From positions 1-64,000 of the forward strand of contig CAZVCC010000008.1 in NCBI GenBank assembly GCA_964626015.1: DNA of 64,000 bases, read 5' to 3'. Of the stretch, positions 56,710 to 64,000 are shown piece by piece. Under the pieces are notes generated by a model. It had not been told where the DNA came from. It did not search any database and was given only the letters and a program-made list of their open reading frames with translations. The DNA comes from CAIKZJ01 sp964626015 (GTDB lineage Bacteria > Bacteroidota > Ignavibacteria > Tepidaquicellales > Tepidaquicellaceae). The position numbers and the translations under genes are program-made. Numbering within the stretch: the first letter of the stretch is position 1; each line of letters opens with the position of its first letter.

Positions 56710-56735
56710 AAAAAGGCGGGTTACCCCGCCTTTTT
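56710..56735. terminator. Bidirectional intrinsic terminator
   Basis: The stem AAAAAGGCGGG / CCCGCCTTTTT with a 4-nt loop has a T run on each strand. It lies between the converging gdhA (stop 56686) and ppdK (stop 56755) genes. Confidence 0.92.
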
Positions 56736-56754
56736 GTTATCAAGAAAATTACCT

Positions 56755-59547
56755 CTACTTTAATTTTTTCTTCTTTACTATTTTTGGTGCCGGTTTTTTA
56801 TTTATCTTCTTTGACATAAATAATTCGCCGTGTTTATGCTCAACCGAAGCACGCGCAGCCGCAAGTCTTGCGATAGGCACTCTGAAAGGCGAGCAGCTAA
56901 CATAAGCAAGTCCGAGCATGTGGCAGAACTCGACTGAATTCGGCTCTCCGCCATGCTCACCACAAATACCAAGTTTAATATTCGGTCTTGTTGCTTTTCC
57001 GAGTTTAACAGCAGTTTTCATTAATTCTCCGACACCGAATCTATCAATGACTTCAAACGGGTCATGCGGAAGAATCCTCTGCTTAATGTAGTCAGGAAGG
57101 AAACCACCAATATCGTCGCGTGAATAACCGAACGTCATCTGCGTCAGGTCGTTAGTTCCAAAGGAGAAGAACTCTGCGTATTTAGCTATGTAATCCGCTA
57201 CGAGAGCAGCTCTTGGAATTTCAATCATCGTACCTGTCATACGTTTGAAGCTCTTTAGTCCGAACTTCTCGCAGACTTCTTTATAAATTCTTTCTATTAT
57301 ATTATACTGATGTTTCAGCTCGCGTGAAGTTGAGGTGACAGGAATCATAATTTCAGGCAAAGGTTTTTTGCCTTCAAGAATTAATTCCGCCGTTGCTTCA
57401 TAGATTGCACGAATCTGCACTTCTGTTATTTCTGGATATGTAATACCGAGCCTTACGCCTCTGTGTCCGAGCATTGGATTGTTTTCATGCAAACCATCTG
57501 CTCTCTGGTTAAACTCTTCGAGAGAGATACCGAGACTTTCAGAAAGTCTTATTCTTTCCTCTTCGTTGTTCGGAACGAATTCATGAAGCGGCGGGTCGAG
57601 CGTCCTGATTGTAACAGGCAGACCGTCCATAGCCTCAATAGTTCCTTTCATATCGCGTTTGATGTATGGGAAGAGTTCTTCCAAAGCTGCTTTTCTTTCT
57701 GCTTCAGTATTAGACATTATCATTTTTCTGAGAAGGAAAAGAGGCTCTTCGGAGTTCTTGCCGTAGAACATGTGCTCTGTACGGAAGAGTCCGATACCTT
57801 CTGCACCGAAGCTTCTCGCCTTTGCGGCATCTTCTGGAGTATCTGCATTGGTTCGGACTTTCATGACGCGAACCTTATCGCAAATCTTCATGAAGTTTGT
57901 GAAGTTTTCATTCTCAACATCTACATCCATCATTTCAAGCTGACCGACATAGACAGCACCTTTAGTTCCGTTTAATGATACCCATTCACCTTCGCGTATA
58001 ACCGTATCACCGACCTTGAAATATTTTTCTTCAAGCTTAACTTCTATTGCACCTGCACCTACGATACAGCATTTACCCCAGCCGCGTGCGACGAGTGCTG
58101 CGTGTGAGGTCATACCGCCGCGTGCAGTTAGGATAGCTTCTGCGGCTCTCATTCCTTCAATATCTTCGGGGTTGGTTTCTTCGCGGACGAGGATAACTTT
58201 CTTTCCTGCTTTGCGCCATTCGACAGCATCGTTAGCCGTGAAGACTGCCTGTCCTGTTGCTCCGCCCGGACCTGCGGGAAGACCTTTTGTCAAAAGATGT
58301 GCGGCTTTTTCGGCGGCGGGTAACAACACCGGATGAAGAAGTTCATCAAGCTGATCGGGTCTGACTCTCATGACAGCTTCTTCTGCATTTATCAGTCTTT
58401 CCTTGTACATATCTACTGCCATCTTTACAGCTGCGGCACCGTTTCTTTTCCCGACTCTGCACTGTAGCATGTACAGCGTGCCTTCCTGAATAGTGAATTC
58501 AAGGTCGAGCATGTCGTGGTAATGCTTTTCGAGATTGAGTTCTATCTTATGAAGCTTCTTGTAAACCTCGGGCATTGCAACCTCGAGAGAATCGAGATGC
58601 ATGTTATGTTCGTTCTTTCCGACTTCGTTAATAGGGTTTGGAGTTCTGATACCTGCGACAACATCTTCGCCTTGCGCATTAACGAGCCACTCGCCGTAGA
58701 AATAATTTTCGCCTGTGGCGGGGTTACGTGTGAATGCAACTCCTGTTGCCGATGAATCACCCATGTTACCGAACACCATCGACTGAACATTAACCGCAGT
58801 ACCCCATTCATCCGGAATACCTTCAATTTTTCTGTAAGAAATTGCACGTTTGCCGTTCCAGCTTGAAAAAACTGCGCCGACTGCTCCCCAAAGCTGTTCC
58901 ATAGCATCTTCGGGGAAAGGCTTGCCGAGTACTTCAAAAACTTTTGCTTTATAAATTGAGACGAGTTCTTTCAGGTCGTCTGCAGTAAGGTCTGTATCGA
59001 GTTTGCATCCTCTCGATTCCTTCATTTTATGAAGTTCTCTTTCGAGCTGCTGGCGGACACCCTGTCCTTCTGCGGGTTCGATGCCTGCGGCTTTTTCCAT
59101 GACGACATCCGAATACATCTGAATAAGACGGCGCTGTGAGTCATAAACAAATCTCGGGTTTCCAGTTTTTGCGATTAGACCTTCGCGTGTAATATCGTTG
59201 AGCCCGACGTTCAGAACAGTTTCCATCATACCTGGCATAGAGCTTCTCGCACCCGAACGGACGGAAAGAAGCAGCGGGTTAACACTGTCGCCGAATTTTG
59301 CACCCATTTGTTTTTCGGTTTTCTCGAGTGCTTTTAAGACCTGACCTTTTAATTCTTTTGGATATTTCTTTTTGTTTTTATAGTAAGCTGTACAAACTTC
59401 TGTAGTGATAGTAAATCCTGCAGGAACTGGTAATCCAATATTAACCATTTCTGCGAGGTTTGCACCTTTTCCTCCAAGCAAATTTTTCATGTTTGCTTTA
59501 CCTTCGGCTTTTTTACCGCCGAAATAATAAACATATTTTGTGGGCAT
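56755..59547 (-). CDS. ppdK: Pyruvate, phosphate dikinase
   Basis: This enzyme interconverts pyruvate, ATP and Pi with PEP, AMP and PPi. The 930 residues have the N-terminal ATP-grasp domain (GGKGANLAEM, SVRSGARSSMPGMMETVLN), the phosphohistidine domain (GGMTSHAALVARGWGKCC) and the PEP barrel (GLFRTEHMF, NPMLGHRGVRLG, GICGEHGGEP). A Lys-rich tail of about 20 residues closes the protein. It can supply PEP for gluconeogenesis with fbp. It is a single gene with a long AT-rich upstream region. Confidence 0.97.
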   Translation of the reverse strand: MPTKYVYYFGGKKAEGKANMKNLLGGKGANLAEMVNIGLPVPAGFTITTEVCTAYYKNKKKYPKELKGQVLKALEKTEKQMGAKFGDSVNPLLLSVRSGARSSMPGMMETVLNVGLNDITREGLIAKTGNPRFVYDSQRRLIQMYSDVVMEKAAGIEPAEGQGVRQQLERELHKMKESRGCKLDTDLTADDLKELVSIYKAKVFEVLGKPFPEDAMEQLWGAVGAVFSSWNGKRAISYRKIEGIPDEWGTAVNVQSMVFGNMGDSSATGVAFTRNPATGENYFYGEWLVNAQGEDVVAGIRTPNPINEVGKNEHNMHLDSLEVAMPEVYKKLHKIELNLEKHYHDMLDLEFTIQEGTLYMLQCRVGKRNGAAAVKMAVDMYKERLINAEEAVMRVRPDQLDELLHPVLLPAAEKAAHLLTKGLPAGPGGATGQAVFTANDAVEWRKAGKKVILVREETNPEDIEGMRAAEAILTARGGMTSHAALVARGWGKCCIVGAGAIEVKLEEKYFKVGDTVIREGEWVSLNGTKGAVYVGQLEMMDVDVENENFTNFMKICDKVRVMKVRTNADTPEDAAKARSFGAEGIGLFRTEHMFYGKNSEEPLFLLRKMIMSNTEAERKAALEELFPYIKRDMKGTIEAMDGLPVTIRTLDPPLHEFVPNNEEERIRLSESLGISLEEFNQRADGLHENNPMLGHRGVRLGITYPEITEVQIRAIYEATAELILEGKKPLPEIMIPVTSTSRELKHQYNIIERIYKEVCEKFGLKSFKRMTGTMIEIPRAALVADYIAKYAEFFSFGTNDLTQMTFGYSRDDIGGFLPDYIKQRILPHDPFEVIDRFGVGELMKTAVKLGKATRPNIKLGICGEHGGEPNSVEFCHMLGLAYVSCSPFRVPIARLAAARASVEHKHGELFMSKKINKKPAPKIVKKKKLK

Positions 59548-60155
59548 AATAATAAGTATTAATTAATATTTAATAAGAACATCAATAAAATTACTCATTT
59601 TAAACAAGAATTTATAGTGAAAAATAAGTCTAATTTAGGTATATGCAGAAGGAGAATGCTATCTCACGAATAGAATTATACAGCAACGGATACTTGTTCT
59701 GTAAAATCAAAACGGGTGTTCACAGACCTTCAAAAACCGCTAAAATTTAATTTGATGTGCTAAATGTGCAATACTAACCGCAACTGAACTTATTATATCT
59801 TTATAATATAGTTTTCGCACTATACTTCTAATTGTTTTCCTTAAATTTTTGTTAAACACAAACAAAAATATCCTTTCTCAGAAAACTTATTCCGATAAGC
59901 AGCCCCAAAAGCAAAAGAACCGGTTTTGGATAACCCTGTTTCATTATAAATAAAACATTTACTGTGTTATGAATTTATAAAAAATAACGAGCAAGACAAA
60001 AAACGCAGTCTGTTCTATTCAACCTCAAAAGCAGCAAAATTCAATGATCATTAGAATTTAAAATAAAATTCATTTGTGATAAAATTATTTTTAAGTTTTA
60101 TATATCACTGATTATTATTATTATTAAATAAATTTATAAATTATAATTTCATTTT
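59548..60155. other. Gene-free divergent intergenic region (608 nt)
   Basis: AT-rich DNA lies between the divergent ppdK and third glutamate dehydrogenase genes and must hold both promoters. No coding sequence is convincing. A short (ATT)5 run lies at 60111-60125. I saw no strong hairpin or repeat. Confidence 0.55.
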
Positions 60156-61580
60156 ATGGAACACTCAAACTTTTTCGGGTCGGTTTGCGACTTTTTTGAT
60201 AAAGCAGCAGAGCATCTGAATTATCCTGCGGGTCTTTTACAACAGATTAAAATGTGCAACAGTATTTATCATTTTCAATTTCCTCTGAGACTTGACGACA
60301 ATAATTATGTAACGGTTGATGCTTACAGGGTTGAGCACTCGCATCACATGCTTCCCGTAAAAGGCGGCATTAGGTACAGCGAAATGGTTAACGAGGACGA
60401 AGTAAAAGCCCTTGCAGCACTCATGACTTATAAATGTGCTGTTGTAAACGTTCCATTCGGCGGGGCTAAAGGCGGCATCAAAGTTGACCCGTGGAAATTC
60501 CGTGTCGGAGAACTGGAAAGAATCACAAGACGATATACAACAGAGCTTATCAAGAAAAACTTTATAGGTCCCGGAATTGACGTACCCGCCCCCGACTACG
60601 GCACGGGTCCAAGAGAAATGGCATGGATAGCGGATACGTACTCGACGTTTCATTCATACAACGGCTCGCAAACAGATTCAATGGCATGCGTAACCGGTAA
60701 GCCCCTGAGCCAGCAGGGAATACTCGGAAGAAAAGAAGCTACCGGACGAGGAGTTTTCTTTGCGGCGCGCGAAGCATGCAGGGTCGACGAAGACATGAAG
60801 AAGCTCGGACTAACGCAGGGTCTTGAGGGGAAAAAAGTAATCGTGCAAGGACTCGGTAACGTAGGCTACTGGGGCGCATACCTGATGCAGAACGAAGGCG
60901 GTGCTGTAATAGTAGGACTTGCCGAAAGAGAAGGTGCTATTTATGACCCGAAGGGACTGAATGTTGAAGAAGTGTTTAAACACAGACAGGAAACGGGTTC
61001 GATTTTAAACTTCAGAAAAGCTAAGAACATAAAAAATTCCATTGACGCACTTGAAATGGCTTGTGATATACTCGTACCGGCAGCACTCGAAAACCAGATT
61101 ACAGCAAAAAACGCAGGAAAGATAAAAGCAAAGATGATTGTAGAAGGTGCCAATGGTCCGATTACCGCTGAAGCAGAAGAAATACTGCTCAAGAAAGGAA
61201 TATTGATACTCGCTGACATGTACGCAAATGCGGGCGGTGTAACGGTTTCATACTTTGAATGGCTTAAAAACCTTCAGCATGTTTCTTTCGGAAGAATGGA
61301 CAGAAGGTATGACGAAGCAACGCACTCAAACCTTGTAAACGTTATTGAAAACATCACGGGTAAAAAATTAACCCCGCACCAGAGAAGCATTGTTATAACA
61401 GGTCCTAACGAGCTTGACCTTGTAAACTCAGGGCTTGAAGACACGATGATTCATGCTTATCATCAGATTAGAGACGTAAAGATGAAGAACAGAAAGATTG
61501 ACAGCTTCAGGACAGCAGCGTTTGTTGTGGCAATTGACAAGATTGCAACCTCTTATCTTGATTTGGGAATTTTCCCTTAA
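60156..61580 (+). CDS. Glutamate dehydrogenase (Glu/Leu/Phe/Val family), copy 3
   Basis: The 474 residues show the core motifs [47 protein letters not shown] and [15 protein letters not shown], and late [19 protein letters not shown] and [14 protein letters not shown]. This fits the larger bacterial GDH group with an insert after the Rossmann domain. It is probably catabolic or NAD-linked, but coenzyme cannot be fixed from the sequence. It is monocistronic, with a hairpin terminator downstream. No Shine-Dalgarno is seen. Confidence 0.93.
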   Translation: MEHSNFFGSVCDFFDKAAEHLNYPAGLLQQIKMCNSIYHFQFPLRLDDNNYVTVDAYRVEHSHHMLPVKGGIRYSEMVNEDEVKALAALMTYKCAVVNVPFGGAKGGIKVDPWKFRVGELERITRRYTTELIKKNFIGPGIDVPAPDYGTGPREMAWIADTYSTFHSYNGSQTDSMACVTGKPLSQQGILGRKEATGRGVFFAAREACRVDEDMKKLGLTQGLEGKKVIVQGLGNVGYWGAYLMQNEGGAVIVGLAEREGAIYDPKGLNVEEVFKHRQETGSILNFRKAKNIKNSIDALEMACDILVPAALENQITAKNAGKIKAKMIVEGANGPITAEAEEILLKKGILILADMYANAGGVTVSYFEWLKNLQHVSFGRMDRRYDEATHSNLVNVIENITGKKLTPHQRSIVITGPNELDLVNSGLEDTMIHAYHQIRDVKMKNRKIDSFRTAAFVVAIDKIATSYLDLGIFP

Positions 61581-61598
61581 TAGTTTTGAAATTATTTT

Positions 61599-61634
61599 AA
61601 AGGGCTTGCGTGCAAATATAAGGTAAGCCTTTTT
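61599..61634 (+). terminator. Intrinsic terminator of the third glutamate dehydrogenase gene
   Basis: The 9-bp stem AAAGGGCTT / AAGCCTTTT (one G-T pair) has a 17-nt loop, and the second arm runs into T5. It lies 18 nt after the stop codon. Confidence 0.7.
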
Positions 61635-61684
61635 GTTGTGTAATCACATGGCTTTTTCGGCTAAACTTTAAACAGTTTACGGTT

Positions 61685-62764
61685 ATGAAAACATACAGGT
61701 ACTCTTTATTTCTATTAATATTCTTCTCGTTTGTCGGAAGCTCTGTCTCACAGGACAAAGAGGGTATTTTGAAATTTGTTGAAAACTTCTCTCTCTCAGC
61801 ACATGCAGACGCTTATTACGGCTGGAATACCGACAAAGAAAGCAGGTTCAGGCTGTTTGACTGCATTGACCCGATAAGGGATGAATTCAGGCTTAACATA
61901 GCGCAGGTATCTTTAAAGTATGATTCTGATATCATCAGGGGTATTGTCACTCTGCATTACGGCGATATTCCTAAGTACTACTGGGATACCGAAAACCCGA
62001 ACATACAGGAGGCAAATATCGGATTCAGGATTGTAAACGGGCTCTGGATAGATGCGGGTTATTTTCTGACGCATTTAGGGGCAGAGGGACTTCCGCAAAA
62101 TAATTTTTTGAATTCAAATTCACTGCCGGCATATTACGAACCGTTTTATCAAAGCGGTATTAAGGCAAGTTTTGATTTTGCTGAAAATCTTGATGCATCA
62201 CTCTATTTGCTTAACGGATACAACGTGATTGAAGATAACAACAAAAACAAATCTTTTGGAATGCAGGTGAATTACCTTTTGAATGACAACATTAAACTGA
62301 CTTACAATAACATCATCGGAAACGAACAGCCTGCCGGCGATGAGGGAAGAACACGCATTCTTAATAATCTTGTTCTTGACTACAGCTCTCCGGACAAAAA
62401 GATTGATATACTCCTGAGCTGCGACCTCGGAACACAGGATAAATCCGGTCTTTCTGACTCAACAAAAGCAGCATTAACTTACGGCGGATTACTTTCGTTC
62501 AGGTACCACTTCAGCGATAAATTCAGTGTAACACTGAGGGGAGATTATTTTCAGGACCTTGACGGTGTCTATTCGGGTATAGTTGCAAACAATACTGGCA
62601 TTAAAGGTAATGGCGTAACGTTAGGATTAGAATACAAGCCCGTTGAAGAAGCATACATCAGGATTCACACAAGGTATTTAAGTCTCGATGGAGACCAGAA
62701 AGTGTTTTATGAGAATTCAAGCAGCAGAACAGACGTGAATCTTTCAGCGGGGTTTACCTATTAA
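61685..62764 (+). CDS. Outer-membrane beta-barrel porin-2 (OmpL-like) family protein
   Basis: This 359-residue protein has a signal peptide (YSLFLLIFFSFVGSSVSQ) and a series of alternating amphipathic strands typical of the BBP2/OmpL-like barrel family (LSAHADAYYGWNTD, EFRLNIAQVSLKYD), ending in an aromatic residue (SAGFTY) as outer-membrane barrels do. It is probably a porin. The substrate is unknown. It converges on queG and overlaps it by 11 nt at the 3' ends. Confidence 0.82.
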   Translation: MKTYRYSLFLLIFFSFVGSSVSQDKEGILKFVENFSLSAHADAYYGWNTDKESRFRLFDCIDPIRDEFRLNIAQVSLKYDSDIIRGIVTLHYGDIPKYYWDTENPNIQEANIGFRIVNGLWIDAGYFLTHLGAEGLPQNNFLNSNSLPAYYEPFYQSGIKASFDFAENLDASLYLLNGYNVIEDNNKNKSFGMQVNYLLNDNIKLTYNNIIGNEQPAGDEGRTRILNNLVLDYSSPDKKIDILLSCDLGTQDKSGLSDSTKAALTYGGLLSFRYHFSDKFSVTLRGDYFQDLDGVYSGIVANNTGIKGNGVTLGLEYKPVEEAYIRIHTRYLSLDGDQKVFYENSSSRTDVNLSAGFTY

Positions 62765-63674
62765 GAGATGCGTGTCTCAGGTTTCTCTTCCAGCCCGTGT
62801 ACTTTGTTCTTTTAACGGGTGAACTATTAAACAATTCGTTAAACTTTTCTTCTGTAATTTTTTCTAATTCGTTCTGCGATGCATTAAAAATTCCTTTCAA
62901 AGGGTAAAACCTTTTATCTTCAGTGAAAAATTTCTTCCTGTTGTACGGGCAGACATCCTGGCAGACGTCACATCCGAATATCCATCCCGATAAATCTATA
63001 TACGGGGGTATTTCGTTTTTATTTTCAATCGTTTGGTATGAAATGCAGAGGTTAGCATCAACCCTGTAATCATCATATATGGCACCCGTCGGACATGCGT
63101 CTATGCAGATTCTGCAGGTTTCGCAAAGATTCTCCGCAGGAGCATCATAGTCAAGTACTTTGTTTATCAATATTTCGGACAGGAAGAAAAAACTTCCCGC
63201 TTCATGATTAATCACATTTCCGTGCTTTCCCATCCATCCAATTCCCGATTTTACAGCCCATGCCTTTTCAAGAAGTGGTCCGTCATCAACATAATACTTT
63301 GTTTCAATAGAATCATCGTATGCCTTTAACTCTCTGCAGATGTTCTTTAATTTCCTTTTAATAATCTTATGGTAGTCATACTCACCCCAGGCATAACGTG
63401 AAATTTTCAAAAACTTTTCATCATGCTCAAAAGGTGTGTCGTAAAAGTATGCAAGAGAAATCACAGACTTTACGTTTTTCAGTATTAAAGATACATCTTC
63501 TCTTTTCTCCACATTGCGGGACATCCATTCCATACCTGCGTTTCTGTCCTCTTCAACCCAATTTTTATAATTTGCACTTTCGGCAGAAAACTTTTCGTAC
63601 TCTGCAAACCCTGCATTGAAGAAACCCTCTCTTAAGCAAAGTTCTCTTAGGGTATTTGATAAAGAGGCGGACAA
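62754..63674 (-). CDS. queG: Epoxyqueuosine reductase
   Basis: QueG performs the last step of queuosine tRNA modification with cobalamin and two 4Fe-4S clusters. The 306 residues carry the YYVDDGPLLEKAWAVKSGIG-type active-site region and the ferredoxin-like Cys sets CETCRICIDACPTGAI and CDVCQDVCPYN. The start is TTG at 63674, directly after the upstream stop codon. The first internal ATG would delete about 40 residues of the fold. Confidence 0.94.
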   Translation of the reverse strand: MSASLSNTLRELCLREGFFNAGFAEYEKFSAESANYKNWVEEDRNAGMEWMSRNVEKREDVSLILKNVKSVISLAYFYDTPFEHDEKFLKISRYAWGEYDYHKIIKRKLKNICRELKAYDDSIETKYYVDDGPLLEKAWAVKSGIGWMGKHGNVINHEAGSFFFLSEILINKVLDYDAPAENLCETCRICIDACPTGAIYDDYRVDANLCISYQTIENKNEIPPYIDLSGWIFGCDVCQDVCPYNRKKFFTEDKRFYPLKGIFNASQNELEKITEEKFNELFNSSPVKRTKYTGWKRNLRHASLNR

Positions 63675-64000
63675 TTAAAAATTAAAATTGAATATTTTAC
63701 CGGCAGGTTTTTCAACGAAGACCTCATCATTTTCTACTTTAACCTTGTAAGTTTTTAACGTGCATCCGGATCCATCCTTCTGTTTACCGTCTTTAAGCGA
63801 GAACTTAAAGAAATGAACAGGACAAAGAACATGTTCTTCTTCTATGTATCCAAGATGTATTTTAGGAGTATGATTGTGCGGGCAAACATTATCGACAGCA
63901 TAAATTTTTCCGTTAACCCTGAAGATTGCAATCTCGTTAACATCATCAACAACAAAGAGAAATCCCTTGTTATCTTCAAGGTCCGTAACGGTACAGGCTT
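63675..64000 (-). CDS. Rieske [2Fe-2S] domain protein (N-terminus beyond window)
   Basis: The last 107 residues of a Rieske-type ferredoxin are readable up to the window edge. Both cluster-binding boxes are present, CPHNH and CPVHFFKF, with the usual spacing, in the style of the nitrite-reductase small subunit/ferredoxin group. A GCTLKTYKVKVENDEV end follows. Its TAA directly precedes the queG TTG, so the two are co-transcribed. It may supply electrons to an oxygenase or reductase not seen here. Confidence 0.88.
   Translation of the reverse strand, partial: ACTVTDLEDNKGFLFVVDDVNEIAIFRVNGKIYAVDNVCPHNHTPKIHLGYIEEEHVLCPVHFFKFSLKDGKQKDGSGCTLKTYKVKVENDEVFVEKPAGKIFNFNF

Noticed and set aside
62754..62764. 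11-nt convergent overlap of the porin-like gene and queG
   Set aside because: Short 3'-3' overlaps are common in compact genomes and both C-termini look natural.

Overview
The window is AT-rich chromosomal DNA from a Gram-negative bacterium of the Bacteroidota/Chlorobiota (FCB) side of the tree, most likely an Ignavibacteria-type organism. Three secreted proteins end in the type IX secretion sorting domain in its Ignavibacteria-style spelling (QNYPNPFNPVT near the start, SSGVYF and a terminal Lys-rich strand). There are lipoproteins, an Omp85 protein, a porin-like barrel and peptidoglycan enzymes. Most genes lack a clear Shine-Dalgarno sequence and several start with TTG. No mobile element, phage gene, rRNA, tRNA or CRISPR array was seen.

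Layout. 1-7.8 kb (+): recG, a WcaJ-type sugar-phosphate transferase, a small membrane protein, an Omp28-like secreted protein and a glutamine synthetase. 7.8-12.4 kb (-): a lipoprotein, then the conserved ribF-rpsO-pnp run and a peroxiredoxin. 12.9-17.2 kb: a lipoprotein (+), then a compact minus-strand unit glycosyltransferase-methyltransferase-Omp85. 17.3-25 kb: a Ycf48-repeat secreted protein, fbp, radA, a DUF3788-VOC pair (+) and a secreted M14 carboxypeptidase. 25-33.4 kb (-): aat, ubiX, a multi-pass membrane protein, mltG, a GT39-like membrane protein with TPRs, typA and a small exported protein. 33.5-40.7 kb: a phosphoesterase (+), two PEP/pyruvate-binding-domain proteins in one operon (-) and a glutamate dehydrogenase (-). 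41.3-43.2 kb (+): a UreH-like membrane protein and lhgO. 43.2-43.6 kb: a degenerate tandem-repeat block. 43.6-51.8 kb (-): a trans-sulfuration-type PLP enzyme, ccoS, ccoI, a hybrid kinase without its phospho-acceptor His, a phosphoglucose/phosphomannose isomerase and ptsI. 52-64 kb: a large coiled-coil membrane protein, two more glutamate dehydrogenases, ppdK, a porin-like protein, queG and a partial Rieske protein.

Themes. The right half is rich in enzymes at the PEP/pyruvate and glutamate/2-oxoglutarate nodes: three distinct glutamate dehydrogenases, pyruvate phosphate dikinase, PTS Enzyme I without a visible HPr, and two orphan PEP/pyruvate-binding proteins, with fructose-1,6-bisphosphatase and glutamine synthetase further left. 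The most unusual item is the 34.4-39.3 kb operon. Its second protein strings together a GAF-like sensor, a PpsA-like ATP-grasp domain, a domain with GRWGS and HFF motifs where the phosphohistidine domain would normally be, and a complete nucleotidyltransferase domain. The second most unusual is the hybrid kinase beside ccoI, whose H-box reads SQEIR instead of SHEIR.
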